In this document: one piece after another, positions 1 to 7,445 of the stretch | Numbering within the stretch: the first letter of the stretch is position 1 | Layout of the letters: each line of letters begins with the position of its first letter | NCBI RefSeq assembly: GCF_000499205.1 | Contig: NZ_AWUK01000004.1 | Location: 248,001-312,000 of the forward strand | DNA length: 64,000 nucleotides | From: Paenibacillus sp. MAEPY2 | GTDB taxonomy: Bacteria > Bacillota > Bacilli > Paenibacillales > Paenibacillaceae | Reading direction: 5' to 3' | Notes under the pieces: model-generated | Told to the model about the DNA's origin: nothing | The model's input: only the letters and a program-made list of their open reading frames with translations | The model's database searches: none | Made by a program: the position numbers and the translations under genes

Positions 1-643
1 CGTACGTATCATTAATATTTTTGAAATGATCAATATCAACGACCAGCAGGGAAAAACAACGTTGGGAGTCCCGAAAAAACGTCAGGCTTTCAACCATTTT
101 ATCCTGGAAATATCTGCGGTTCTTAAGTCCGGTAAGCAAATCCGTAGAAGCCATCGTCTCCAACTGATCATTCACTTTGATTAATGCCTGCTGTTTTAAC
201 TTGTACTCCTCATGCAATCGCTCAAGCTCCTTATTCGCCTCATGCGTAGCTTGATATAATTCCTGCAGCTTTGTTTTGGTCTGCAATATATCCTTCTCAT
301 GCTCGATTCGCTTGCGCATGATCACTACGACACAGTCAATTATGCTTTCTCCGTTGCGAGTCTGGCGAACCCCGTTCAGAAGAACCGGAACATCCTGCTG
401 ATCGCTGGTGCGAAACGAGAAATACATTTCATCCACATGACCATATAGCTGGATGTATGGGTAAAAATACGTGTGAAAAAACAACTTGTTGGTCACCGAC
501 ATCGTCGACTCAATATGCTTCCCCAACAACTCGGTGCGTTCATATTTCAGCATGCCCAGCATGGCTTGATTAATGGATTGAATGATGCCCGAGTCAGAGA
601 TGGAGAAGTATCCGCAAGGTGCCAGATCTAATTGTAGGTCCAT
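1..643 (-). CDS. PAS-GGDEF protein, candidate diguanylate cyclase (cut by window edge)
   Basis: Only about 214 N-terminal residues are visible because the gene runs off the left edge. Residues ~5-110 read as a PAS sensor fold (CGYFSISDSGIIQSIN, LGKHIEST), followed by a K/E/Q-rich coiled-coil linker (~115-160) and the beginning of a GGDEF domain (TDLLTGLKNRRYF, then VDIDHFKNINDTY). The GGDEF signature loop lies outside, so catalytic competence cannot be judged. The ATG at 643 follows AGGAGAGGAAAGGG. It lies 29 bases after the stop of the rsbQ-like gene on the same strand, so the two probably form one operon. By analogy with RsbQ/RsbP the PAS domain may sense a signal released by the hydrolase and pass it to cyclic-di-GMP synthesis; that coupling is inference. 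Confidence 0.88.
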   Translation of the reverse strand, partial: MDLQLDLAPCGYFSISDSGIIQSINQAMLGMLKYERTELLGKHIESTMSVTNKLFFHTYFYPYIQLYGHVDEMYFSFRTSDQQDVPVLLNGVRQTRNGESIIDCVVVIMRKRIEHEKDILQTKTKLQELYQATHEANKELERLHEEYKLKQQALIKVNDQLETMASTDLLTGLKNRRYFQDKMVESLTFFRDSQRCFSLLVVDIDHFKNINDTY

Positions 644-672
644 GGAAAATTGCCCTTTCCTCTCCTTTTACT

Positions 673-1479
673 TTACACGCTCTGCAAATAGTCTTTAATG
701 AAACGACTTGTTTCTTCTGGCTGACTCAAATGAGGATAATGTCCCTTCGCCGTCATCTGTAGAAGTCTGCTGTTCTTCAGATGGGCATGCAAGTAATCCC
801 CCACTTCAACTGGAGCGATGCTATCGTCTGAGCATTGGAGAATCAATGTGGGTACAGAAGCCCGCACCAGATCATCCCGACAATCCGAGAAAAACGTCAC
901 CTCGGCAAATTGCCTCGCAATATGCGGGTCCCTTGAACAAAAGCTCTTTTCCAACTCCACTGTCAGTTCTTTCCGCTCGGGATTCTGCATCACGATTGGA
1001 GCAAGATAACTCGCCCAACCAACAAAATTCATCTGCATCATCTCCAGCAGCTCATCTATGTCGCGTCGGTCAAAACCGCCGTAATAATTCGGAAGATCAT
1101 TTACGTAACGGGGAGAAGGCCCCAGCATTACAATACGTCTAAAATATTCTGCTGCCTGAATGGATGCAAGCATGCCAATCATGCTGCTTACAGAGTGCCC
1201 GACAAATACGACGTCTCTCAGATTGAGCGCTTCCATAATTTCAAGCACATCCTGTGCGTATCCTTGCAGACTGCTGTACTTGTCAGCATCATAATAGTCA
1301 ATTTGAGATTGGCCCGAGCCTACGTAATCAAACAAAACGACACGGTAGTTATCCATAAAACTCGGAACGATATAGCGCCACATATCCTGATCACATCCAA
1401 ACCCATGAGCAAACACAATGGTTTGCCCGCCGGTACCAAGTACCTTTACATTGTTGCGTACTAGGACGTCAACCGTCAT
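673..1479 (-). CDS. rsbQ: RsbQ-like alpha/beta hydrolase
   Basis: A 268-residue alpha/beta hydrolase of the RsbQ type. Visible motifs are the FAHGFGCDQDMWR oxyanion region, the VGHSVSSMIG nucleophile elbow (Ser near residue 96), an acidic residue in CSDDSIAPV and the C-terminal histidine in AKGHYPHLSQ. In B. subtilis RsbQ is needed for the PAS-PP2C phosphatase RsbP to activate the energy branch of the sigma-B stress response, presumably by supplying a small hydrophobic ligand to the PAS domain. Here the downstream partner carries PAS-GGDEF instead. An in-frame GTG at 1488 exists, but it sits inside the AGAGAGGTG ribosome site, which is well spaced for the ATG at 1479. Cytoplasmic; no signal peptide. 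Confidence 0.88.
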   Translation of the reverse strand: MTVDVLVRNNVKVLGTGGQTIVFAHGFGCDQDMWRYIVPSFMDNYRVVLFDYVGSGQSQIDYYDADKYSSLQGYAQDVLEIMEALNLRDVVFVGHSVSSMIGMLASIQAAEYFRRIVMLGPSPRYVNDLPNYYGGFDRRDIDELLEMMQMNFVGWASYLAPIVMQNPERKELTVELEKSFCSRDPHIARQFAEVTFFSDCRDDLVRASVPTLILQCSDDSIAPVEVGDYLHAHLKNSRLLQMTAKGHYPHLSQPEETSRFIKDYLQSV

Positions 1480-1728
1480 TCCAATCACCTCTCTGAGGTA
1501 GTATCCTCTTGCTTTCGTTCTATTAAGTTATTATATCGGAAAATGCTGGGAAATGAATAATAAATATTAATTTTCCTGCTGTAGCTCAGCCCATCCTCCA
1601 TCTGATGCCCGTTGAGACTGAATAAATCTGTAAGCCCTTCCCATTCTGATATAGTATAATTCTTATGATCAACGGAGTAGCTACTTAGGCAAGAACACAT
1701 ACCAGAAGACCAGGAGGAATCAATCCCC

Positions 1729-2380
1729 ATGCAACAACTGGAAGCTGCCTTAACCCGTTTTGTGGAACAGCAGAACTTATATAATGAAGCTTATGGACTT
1801 TTCAAAAACCATGATCTTCGTCCTCTCACACAACATCATCAACCGGAAGTGGACGAACGAATTCCTCTCTCCCCAGAGCTTCAATATCTATACAAATCAC
1901 TATGAGATGGTCGATGCGAAGGCCGAAGGTACACTCAAGTTGAAAAATGCGGCTGTCGAAATCGGTGATGCAGCCGTGATCTTCTTCGTTGCACCTGAAC
2001 ATCTGTATCGGCAGCAGTTAGGCTATCGATGGGTCGGCATGAACGAGCCTTATGAGGAAGCTGCCTCATGGAAACCAGGTCATGTTGTCATCGCCAATGT
2101 GAATGATGATCCCTTGATTGTGGACACAGCAGCACCTGACTCGCCTGTGTATGCAGCCTTTGAAGGCGGCGAACCAACACGGGTCGCTGAGTCATTGTCT
2201 GACTTTTTTACCGCAGTCGCTATCCTGATAGAAGCTGCACGGACTTATGGTGGAGAATTGAAGGATGAGGAATCTTACGAAACCAAACCCGAATATCTGG
2301 AGCTTGTGGAACCTCGATTGAATGATTTGCTGGGAGAAGAGCATGTGGCGCATGTATTGGAGTATTTGTCGTTTCGCTAA
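1729..2380 (+). pseudogene. SUKH (SMI1/KNR4)-like protein, frameshifted near 1896
   Basis: The frame opened by ATG 1729, behind CAGGAGG, encodes about 56 sensible residues (MQQLEAALTRFVEQQNLY ... SPELQYLYKS) and stops at ~1905. The rest reads on in the next frame (HYEMVDAKAEGTLKLKN ...) to 2380. Removing one base around TACAAATCAC (1891-1900) joins them as YLYKHYEMVDAK, giving about 216 residues. Features such as YRWVGMN, the W-x-P-GHVVIAN segment, DDPLIVDT and VAESLSDFF resemble the SUKH superfamily, many of which are toxin-immunity or cell-wall-linked proteins. The family call is moderate. Whether the lesion is real or a sequencing indel cannot be decided here. The alternative start at 1760 only yields a nonsense N-terminus. 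Confidence 0.7.
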
Positions 2381-2453
2381 TGGTTAGAAATAAAACATAC
2401 ATTTACAAGGTCCCAAGAGTACAGGACCCAACCAGGGATATGGAGGCGTGAAC

Positions 2454-3011
2454 ATGATTTATGTTGCTTTGCTTCGAGGCATCAATGTAGGCGGAAACAA
2501 TAAAATCAATATGAAAGAGTTGAAAGAAACGTTTGAACAAGCGGGCTTGCTGGATGTGGTGACGTATATCAACTCAGGCAATATTATCTTTGCCGATCAT
2601 CAGGATCGCGTCAATGCGAATGCGGAATTAGCCCAGATTCTTGAACAAGCCATAGCTGTCGATTTTGGCTTACAGATCAAGGTGATGGTACGTAATCTGG
2701 ATGAAGTCCGGACTGTTGTTCAGGCACTGCCGGAGGAATGGACCAATGATGCGATGGCTAAAAGTGATGTCATGTTCCTCTGGGATGAGGTGAATGACGT
2801 TTCAGTGCTGGACAAGCTACCCATCAAACCGGAAATCGGCACATTGCTATATGTTCCCGGAGCCATTTTATATTCCGTCAGTAAAGAACTTGTCACCAAG
2901 AGTGGTATGAGCAAGCTCATAGGCTCCAAGGTGTACAAATATATGACGGTCCGGAACGTAAACACGACCCGCCAGATTTACAAGCTGATGCAGGCTGCGG
3001 CTGTGAGATGA
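2454..3011 (+). CDS. DUF1697 family protein
   Basis: A 185-residue cytoplasmic protein with the hallmark N-terminus of DUF1697, YVALLRGINVGGNNKINMK, followed by YINSGNIIF and the conserved C-terminal KLIGSKVYKYMTVRNVNT. The length is usual for the family. The biochemical role of DUF1697 is not known to me. GGAGG at 2442-2446 sits 7 bases before the ATG at 2454; the in-frame GTG at 2448 is too close to it. It lies 73 bases downstream of the SUKH-like gene on the same strand and may be cotranscribed with it. No terminator separates the two. Confidence 0.85.
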   Translation: MIYVALLRGINVGGNNKINMKELKETFEQAGLLDVVTYINSGNIIFADHQDRVNANAELAQILEQAIAVDFGLQIKVMVRNLDEVRTVVQALPEEWTNDAMAKSDVMFLWDEVNDVSVLDKLPIKPEIGTLLYVPGAILYSVSKELVTKSGMSKLIGSKVYKYMTVRNVNTTRQIYKLMQAAAVR

Positions 3012-3153
3012 TCAAGGCCAAGTGAAGTCTTATGTTTTCAGGTGCAAGCACGGGCTTTTTCGAGTGAACTTCCAATCCGATTGCGAAGTAAAGCTGCGTG
3101 CGTGTGCTCAAGATCAGATTTGGATAACGGTTGGTGGGGTTGGAACAGCTGGC

Positions 3154-3190
3154 GGGCCGCATTTATTGGAACTGCAATAGAATGCGGCCC
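3154..3190. repeat. Perfect 10-base inverted repeat between convergent genes
   Basis: GGGCCGCATT at 3154-3163 is matched by AATGCGGCCC at 3181-3190 with a 17-base loop. It lies between the convergent DUF1697 gene and MFS exporter gene, where a bidirectional terminator is expected. No T-run follows on either strand, so intrinsic termination would be weak. Confidence 0.5.
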
Positions 3191-3225
3191 AGATTCGTCC
3201 AGCTGTATACTAGCCCCTTCCTAAT

Positions 3226-4419
3226 TTACCCGGTTACCGAACTCGGTTGATTCGTTTTCATCCCCAGCATGACTACGCCCATGACAACAACCAATAGGGC
3301 TACCAGCATAAACGGAATATGTTTATCTACTTGATACAGCGTTGTTGTCAGCAATGGGGTAATCACGGCCGATATGCCCTGAATCGCTGCAACCAATCCG
3401 GCTGCACCGCCCTGCTGTTCTTTGCTGACAGAGAGAGAAGCTCCCGCCATAAAACCAGGCATCATCAGACCCGAACCCATACCGAACAGGAAAAATGAGA
3501 AATAATAGATGGACAGCTGAGTTGAGACCAGAAACAGAACCATGCTTCCCATCAGAAAAAGAGAACCGAGCAGAATCATGGGCCGCGGCCGCCATTTGAG
3601 CCACTTCATCTGAATCACCTGCATGATCAGCATCGCTGCCCCGGAGAACATGAGCCCAAACGAAACCATTCTGGCTGTTGCGGCTGGAGATAGACTGAGT
3701 TGATCCTGAAAATAAAATCCGCCAATGACTTGCAGCGTCATAATGCCAACCATCGTCACCAATCCTGCAGCAAGGTACATTCGTAATCCGCGTTGGAACG
3801 GGTTGACCTTCGGCGGTTTATCCTGAATGACGGGTCTGGCTGCTGGAATAAGCAACAACGCGATGATAAAGGCAGCAATGGCAATAAAGATGCCAAAATA
3901 TAGCGGCCACAGCAGACCTATGATGGTAAAAGCCCCTACAATCGCAGGGCCAAATACGAGTCCCATCCCATTGGCTGCACTAATAATCGCCATGCCGCTT
4001 CCTCGCTCTTCCCCTTCTGTCACATCTCCCATATATGCCTGGGAAGAAGACAGCACCGCCGGTATGAATGCTCCAATCAAGCTACGCGTCACAATCAGAA
4101 GGGTTAGCAGGAGACCCCCTCCCATCCAAGCATTCAATCCACCATACAAGGCCAAAGCGAACAAAGCACAACTGACAGACATACCTATGAATCCAATTAA
4201 TATAATTGGTTTTCTGCCTTTCAGATCACTGAATCTGCCCCACACCGGAGCCATTACAGCCATTGCAATTGACCCGAGCGAAATAATAAGCCCGGAATGA
4301 CTCTCTTTCATTCCTAATTCGCGAATAAGCGGCGGCATAATGGGAGCAATAAGCATAAGACCCAACATGGCTGCAAACACGCTAAAAAAGATACTTCCTC
4401 TAATTCTGTTCACGCTCAT
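3226..4419 (-). CDS. MFS exporter, DHA1 drug/siderophore efflux type
   Basis: A 397-residue, roughly 12-segment membrane protein of the major facilitator superfamily. Motif A is visible as GRFSDLKGRKPIIL between segments 2 and 3, and the antiporter motif C region as GMGLVFGPAIVG in segment 5, which points to proton-driven export. It follows an AraC regulator of the PchR type (104 bases upstream, same strand) that has a Fur box, so a siderophore exporter is the favoured guess; the sequence alone does not exclude a multidrug pump. AAAGGAG at 4424-4430 lies close to ATG 4419, so the in-frame GTG at 4413 is an alternative start. A palindrome at 4438-4455 sits in its promoter region. Confidence 0.85.
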   Translation of the reverse strand: MSVNRIRGSIFFSVFAAMLGLMLIAPIMPPLIRELGMKESHSGLIISLGSIAMAVMAPVWGRFSDLKGRKPIILIGFIGMSVSCALFALALYGGLNAWMGGGLLLTLLIVTRSLIGAFIPAVLSSSQAYMGDVTEGEERGSGMAIISAANGMGLVFGPAIVGAFTIIGLLWPLYFGIFIAIAAFIIALLLIPAARPVIQDKPPKVNPFQRGLRMYLAAGLVTMVGIMTLQVIGGFYFQDQLSLSPAATARMVSFGLMFSGAAMLIMQVIQMKWLKWRPRPMILLGSLFLMGSMVLFLVSTQLSIYYFSFFLFGMGSGLMMPGFMAGASLSVSKEQQGGAAGLVAAIQGISAVITPLLTTTLYQVDKHIPFMLVALLVVVMGVVMLGMKTNQPSSVTG

Positions 4420-4437
4420 ACACTCCTTTATTTATCA

Positions 4438-4455
4438 GTACAGTATCCACTGTAC
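4438..4455. promoter_or_regulatory. Palindrome GTACAGT-ATCC-ACTGTAC, possible operator
   Basis: A perfect 7-base inverted repeat with a 4-base spacer lies 19-36 bases upstream of the exporter start. Its position would let a dimeric repressor or activator control the exporter separately from the AraC gene upstream. No regulator is assigned; the neighbouring AraC protein is one candidate although AraC sites are usually direct repeats. Confidence 0.45.
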
Positions 4456-4523
4456 CTGGAGTATACAAGGCTCTGTGTAACTCGACTGCCCCCATACGGA
4501 ACAATTGACGGTAAGACGGATTA

Positions 4524-5480
4524 TTAATATATTTTTTTCATTTCCGAAGGCTTAACGCCGAATTTGCGATAGAATTGCTGGGAAAAGGCACTGATATTAC
4601 TGTAACCAACCGCTATCGCTGCCTCGGTGACGTTGTTCTCCTGGTTGCGCAGCAATTTCATGGCGTTATCCAGACGAATCTGGCGTAAATATTCAAAGAC
4701 GGTGGTACCGAACAGCGCCTTGAAGCCTTTTTTCAATTTAAAATCATTCAAGCCCACCTGTTTGGATAATGCCAATAAGGATGGTGGGTCCACCATGCAA
4801 GCCTCCATAATCTCCCGAGCGGTATGCAGCTTCCGTATATCTTCTCTAGAGAACCCCGCTGGAATCGGCGCCAGATCAAACAGCTGAATCATAAACCGAT
4901 TCAATATCTCCAATGCGGTCGCTTCCATCATTAAAGACGATCTATAGGGGTTATTCAATTCCACAATCAGACTGTCAATCATCGTTCGTATTCTTTGATC
5001 CAACTGAAATACGATGGGTTTGAAAATACGATGTCCCAAAATGTCCTGAAACCGAATGCATTGGCTTGTGGCCAAATGTGCACCCGCATAATTGAACAAC
5101 GAGATCGGAATCCCGAGAGCAAAAGAAGTATAATTCTCCTGCGCAGGCGGATGGAACCAGGCTTCAAAATCACGCATCATCAGAAGTGCTCCCTGTCCAG
5201 TGGACAGCGTATATTCCTGACCGGATATGTCTACATAACGCGCACCTGACAAGGCAAACTGCAGCTCAATGATAGGAATATTCGACGCAAAGAACGTAGA
5301 ACACGGCTCACTATAATGAATCTGAGAATACACAATTTCGATACCACTATACGTGGTTACTCTTTTAATATTGCCACTGCCCGCTTTAGCGGAGAGCAGG
5401 TACGTGTTTTCATCCTGCTGACTGAATGGTTCCTGCGTTAAGTAATGCTGGTATACAACGGCTAACGAATCAAAGCCCAT
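4524..5480 (-). CDS. AraC-family regulator, PchR-like
   Basis: A 318-residue regulator with an N-terminal ligand-sensing domain (~1-210) and a C-terminal AraC double helix-turn-helix (~215-318). The DNA-binding part shows SLLALSKQVGLNDFKLKKGF, then VFEYLRQIRLDNAMKLL and EAAIAVGYSNISAFSQQFYR. The LNDFKLKKGFK element is typical of PchR-type regulators, which respond to iron-siderophore complexes. A 7-1-7 Fur box lies 57 bases upstream of ATG 5480, and the adjacent downstream gene is an MFS exporter. Together this suggests iron-starvation control of siderophore export; the specific ligand is unknown. Confidence 0.85.
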   Translation of the reverse strand: MGFDSLAVVYQHYLTQEPFSQQDENTYLLSAKAGSGNIKRVTTYSGIEIVYSQIHYSEPCSTFFASNIPIIELQFALSGARYVDISGQEYTLSTGQGALLMMRDFEAWFHPPAQENYTSFALGIPISLFNYAGAHLATSQCIRFQDILGHRIFKPIVFQLDQRIRTMIDSLIVELNNPYRSSLMMEATALEILNRFMIQLFDLAPIPAGFSREDIRKLHTAREIMEACMVDPPSLLALSKQVGLNDFKLKKGFKALFGTTVFEYLRQIRLDNAMKLLRNQENNVTEAAIAVGYSNISAFSQQFYRKFGVKPSEMKKIY

Positions 5481-5536
5481 GTGTATTCACCTCGTCTATA
5501 TCTTAATCATGATCCTCATAAAAAGGATGAGACAAA

Positions 5537-5551
5537 TGAGAATTATTCTCA
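5537..5551. promoter_or_regulatory. Fur box upstream of the AraC regulator
   Basis: TGAGAATTATTCTCA is a perfect 7-1-7 palindrome and differs from the Bacillus Fur consensus TGATAATNATTATCA at one symmetrical position in each half. It lies 57 bases upstream of the AraC start and may also affect the divergent gene at 5712. Confidence 0.75.
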
Positions 5552-5609
5552 CTTGATTCTACCTCAATTTCTTCTTTTCCACCAGTCCCCGACCTAAATT
5601 CATATTCAG

Positions 5610-5659
5610 TTTACACAAGTCCCTTTATACTTTTACCTTTTCATAACATTTCAAATCTA
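5610..5659 (+). promoter_or_regulatory. Candidate PhoP box upstream of the beta-propeller gene
   Basis: Six-base elements recur every 11 bases: TTTACA (5610), CCCTTT (5621), TTTACC (5632), ATAACA (5643) and AATCTA (5654). Three resemble the Bacillus PhoP half-site TT(A/T/C)ACA. The array lies about 50-100 bases upstream of the TTG start at 5712. A similar array precedes the alkaline phosphatase at 9344. Confidence 0.55.
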
Positions 5660-5711
5660 TACTAAAACAGTACATGTCATACATACGAAACGGTAAAGGG
5701 GATCTGTTACA

Positions 5712-7298
5712 TTGAAAAAGAGAAATCAGTGGCTAGCCGTCCTGTCTATGACAGCCATCTTAACGGCAGGAGCAACAAGTTACACATCCATGGTCAGTGC
5801 GGCTAACGCATCTGGACCCGTCAACGATCATGTGATTTTACGTACCGCTATCGAAAATATGCAAGGAACGGTCACTTGGGACGGAAAGCGTCGCAGTGTC
5901 GATATTCAGGTTGGAAGCACTAAAGTACAAATCCCAGTAGGGACATCCTCAGCTACCATTAATGGTGTGAACACCTCCCTCGATAGTAAAAGCTACATCA
6001 CCAAAGGAACAACCTATGTATCTCCAAAAACAATAAAGCTGATTACGGATCAATTGATCCTCGAACAAAATAAAACCGGATTTGAACGTACAGCTTCCTT
6101 TCAAATGCCCGGCGGCAAAGCTGAAATATCAGCATCCACTCCGGATGGACAACGGCTGCTCGTAACCGAAGCGGACAATGGCAGCATTTCCGTCGTGGAT
6201 ATTGCCGATTTGAATAATATCCACGTACTGCGTACCATCAGCTTCCATGAACTCTCCGCCAAAGCGGAAGTAACGAGCGTAACGGTATCCAAGGATGGCA
6301 AATATGGACTGGCGGTCATACGTACAGGTGATACAGACACGGAAGCAAGTCAGGGATTGCTGGCGGTTGTCGACCTCACAACTTACAAAACAGTCAAGAC
6401 GTATGAACTTGGTATAGGACCTGACTCCATTGCCCTGTCCCCTGATGGGCTGCATGCGGTTATCGCCATTGAAGATGAAGAGATTAACAAAGCAGCCGAT
6501 GAAATTGATTATGCGAATGCGAAACGTCCAGGCAGCATTATGATTGTCTCTTTTGCAGGCGGAAACGTATTGGAAGGTGAGATCACCAACTTGCCCGTTT
6601 CTCTGGATCATGTAGCTGGAGTCAGTTATCCGCATGATCCACAACCGGAGTATGTTGCGATCAGTCCGGACAGCAAAACAGCGGCCATTACGTTACAGGA
6701 AAACAATGCCGTTGCCATCGTTGATCTGCAAACGAAGCAGATTACCTCCATCTTTGCGCTGGGGACTACTTCACATCTTGCCGATTTGAAAGATGATGGC
6801 GTAGTCCAGTTTACCGAGAAATTGACTGCTCGTTATGAGCCGGATGGCATTGCTTTCTCTGCTGACGGTAAATATCTGCTGACCGCCAATGAAGGCGATT
6901 TGGGTAAAAATGAATTTGATGATGGTGTAAAAGCAGGCGGACGCAACATTGCTGTCTGGGATTTGCAGGGCAAACGGCTGTATGACAGTGAGAACCTTAT
7001 CGATGAAGCAACAGCCCAGGTTGGCTTATACCCGGATGATCGCAGTCCGAACAAAGGTAGTGAAGTCGAGAATCTGACGGTTGCTACGATTAAAGGCAAA
7101 ACTTATGCAGCGGTCGCTTCCGAACGAGCAGATGCCATTTTGTTCTTCGATCTTGCTGATCCGGTAAATCCTGCATATCTGGGGCTTATCCCCACTGCTG
7201 GAGAGTCACCGGAAGGAATTCATCGTGTCAATGGACGCGACCTGTTTGTGAGTGCAGATGAGAGTACGGGAACACTTAGTTTTTTTGCAAAAAAATAG
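5712..7298 (+). CDS. Secreted choice-of-anchor-I beta-propeller protein with stalk domain
   Basis: A 528-residue exported protein. Residues 1-30 are a signal peptide (MTAILTAGATSYTSMVSAANA). Residues ~40-110 resemble the copper-amine-oxidase N-terminal stalk domain (TVTWDGKRRSVDIQVG, INGVNTSL, YVSPKTIKLI). The remainder is a seven-bladed-propeller-like region of the choice-of-anchor-I type (LLVTEADNGSISVVDIADL, EYVAISPDSKTAAITLQENN, EPDGIAFSADGKYLLTANEGD, ESPEGIHRVNGRDLFVSADE). It is probably bound to or released near the cell wall; no enzyme activity can be read from it. The TTG start at 5712 follows AAAGGGG. The candidate PhoP array upstream suggests phosphate-starvation control, shared with the phosphatase 2 kb downstream. 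Confidence 0.85.
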   Translation: MKKRNQWLAVLSMTAILTAGATSYTSMVSAANASGPVNDHVILRTAIENMQGTVTWDGKRRSVDIQVGSTKVQIPVGTSSATINGVNTSLDSKSYITKGTTYVSPKTIKLITDQLILEQNKTGFERTASFQMPGGKAEISASTPDGQRLLVTEADNGSISVVDIADLNNIHVLRTISFHELSAKAEVTSVTVSKDGKYGLAVIRTGDTDTEASQGLLAVVDLTTYKTVKTYELGIGPDSIALSPDGLHAVIAIEDEEINKAADEIDYANAKRPGSIMIVSFAGGNVLEGEITNLPVSLDHVAGVSYPHDPQPEYVAISPDSKTAAITLQENNAVAIVDLQTKQITSIFALGTTSHLADLKDDGVVQFTEKLTARYEPDGIAFSADGKYLLTANEGDLGKNEFDDGVKAGGRNIAVWDLQGKRLYDSENLIDEATAQVGLYPDDRSPNKGSEVENLTVATIKGKTYAAVASERADAILFFDLADPVNPAYLGLIPTAGESPEGIHRVNGRDLFVSADESTGTLSFFAKK

Positions 7299-7346
7299 AT
7301 CAGATGTCTTCTGAACAACTAAATTAGGTATTCTCCTATAACTAGA

Positions 7347-7383
7347 AAAGGACGCGAGAGATCATTCTCTCGCGTCCTTTCAC
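7347..7383 (+). terminator. Strong hairpin terminator
   Basis: A 15-base perfect stem (AAAGGACGCGAGAGA / TCTCTCGCGTCCTTT) with loop TCAT ends in a T-rich end and an A-run on the other side. It lies between the convergent propeller and carboxylesterase genes and probably works in both directions. Confidence 0.85.
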
Positions 7384-7445
7384 GTGACTCAACTACTGTA
7401 GGACACCAATCCTTTTAACGATAGACATATCTAGCTATGCAGCCT

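Noticed and set aside
1485-1730. An 81-codon minus-strand frame upstream of rsbQ
   Set aside because: No ribosome site, no recognisable sequence, and it occupies the promoter region of the divergent genes.
4438-4455. Reading the GTACAGT/ACTGTAC palindrome as an SOS box
   Set aside because: It does not fit GAAC-N4-GTTC; the only good SOS box is at 38667.
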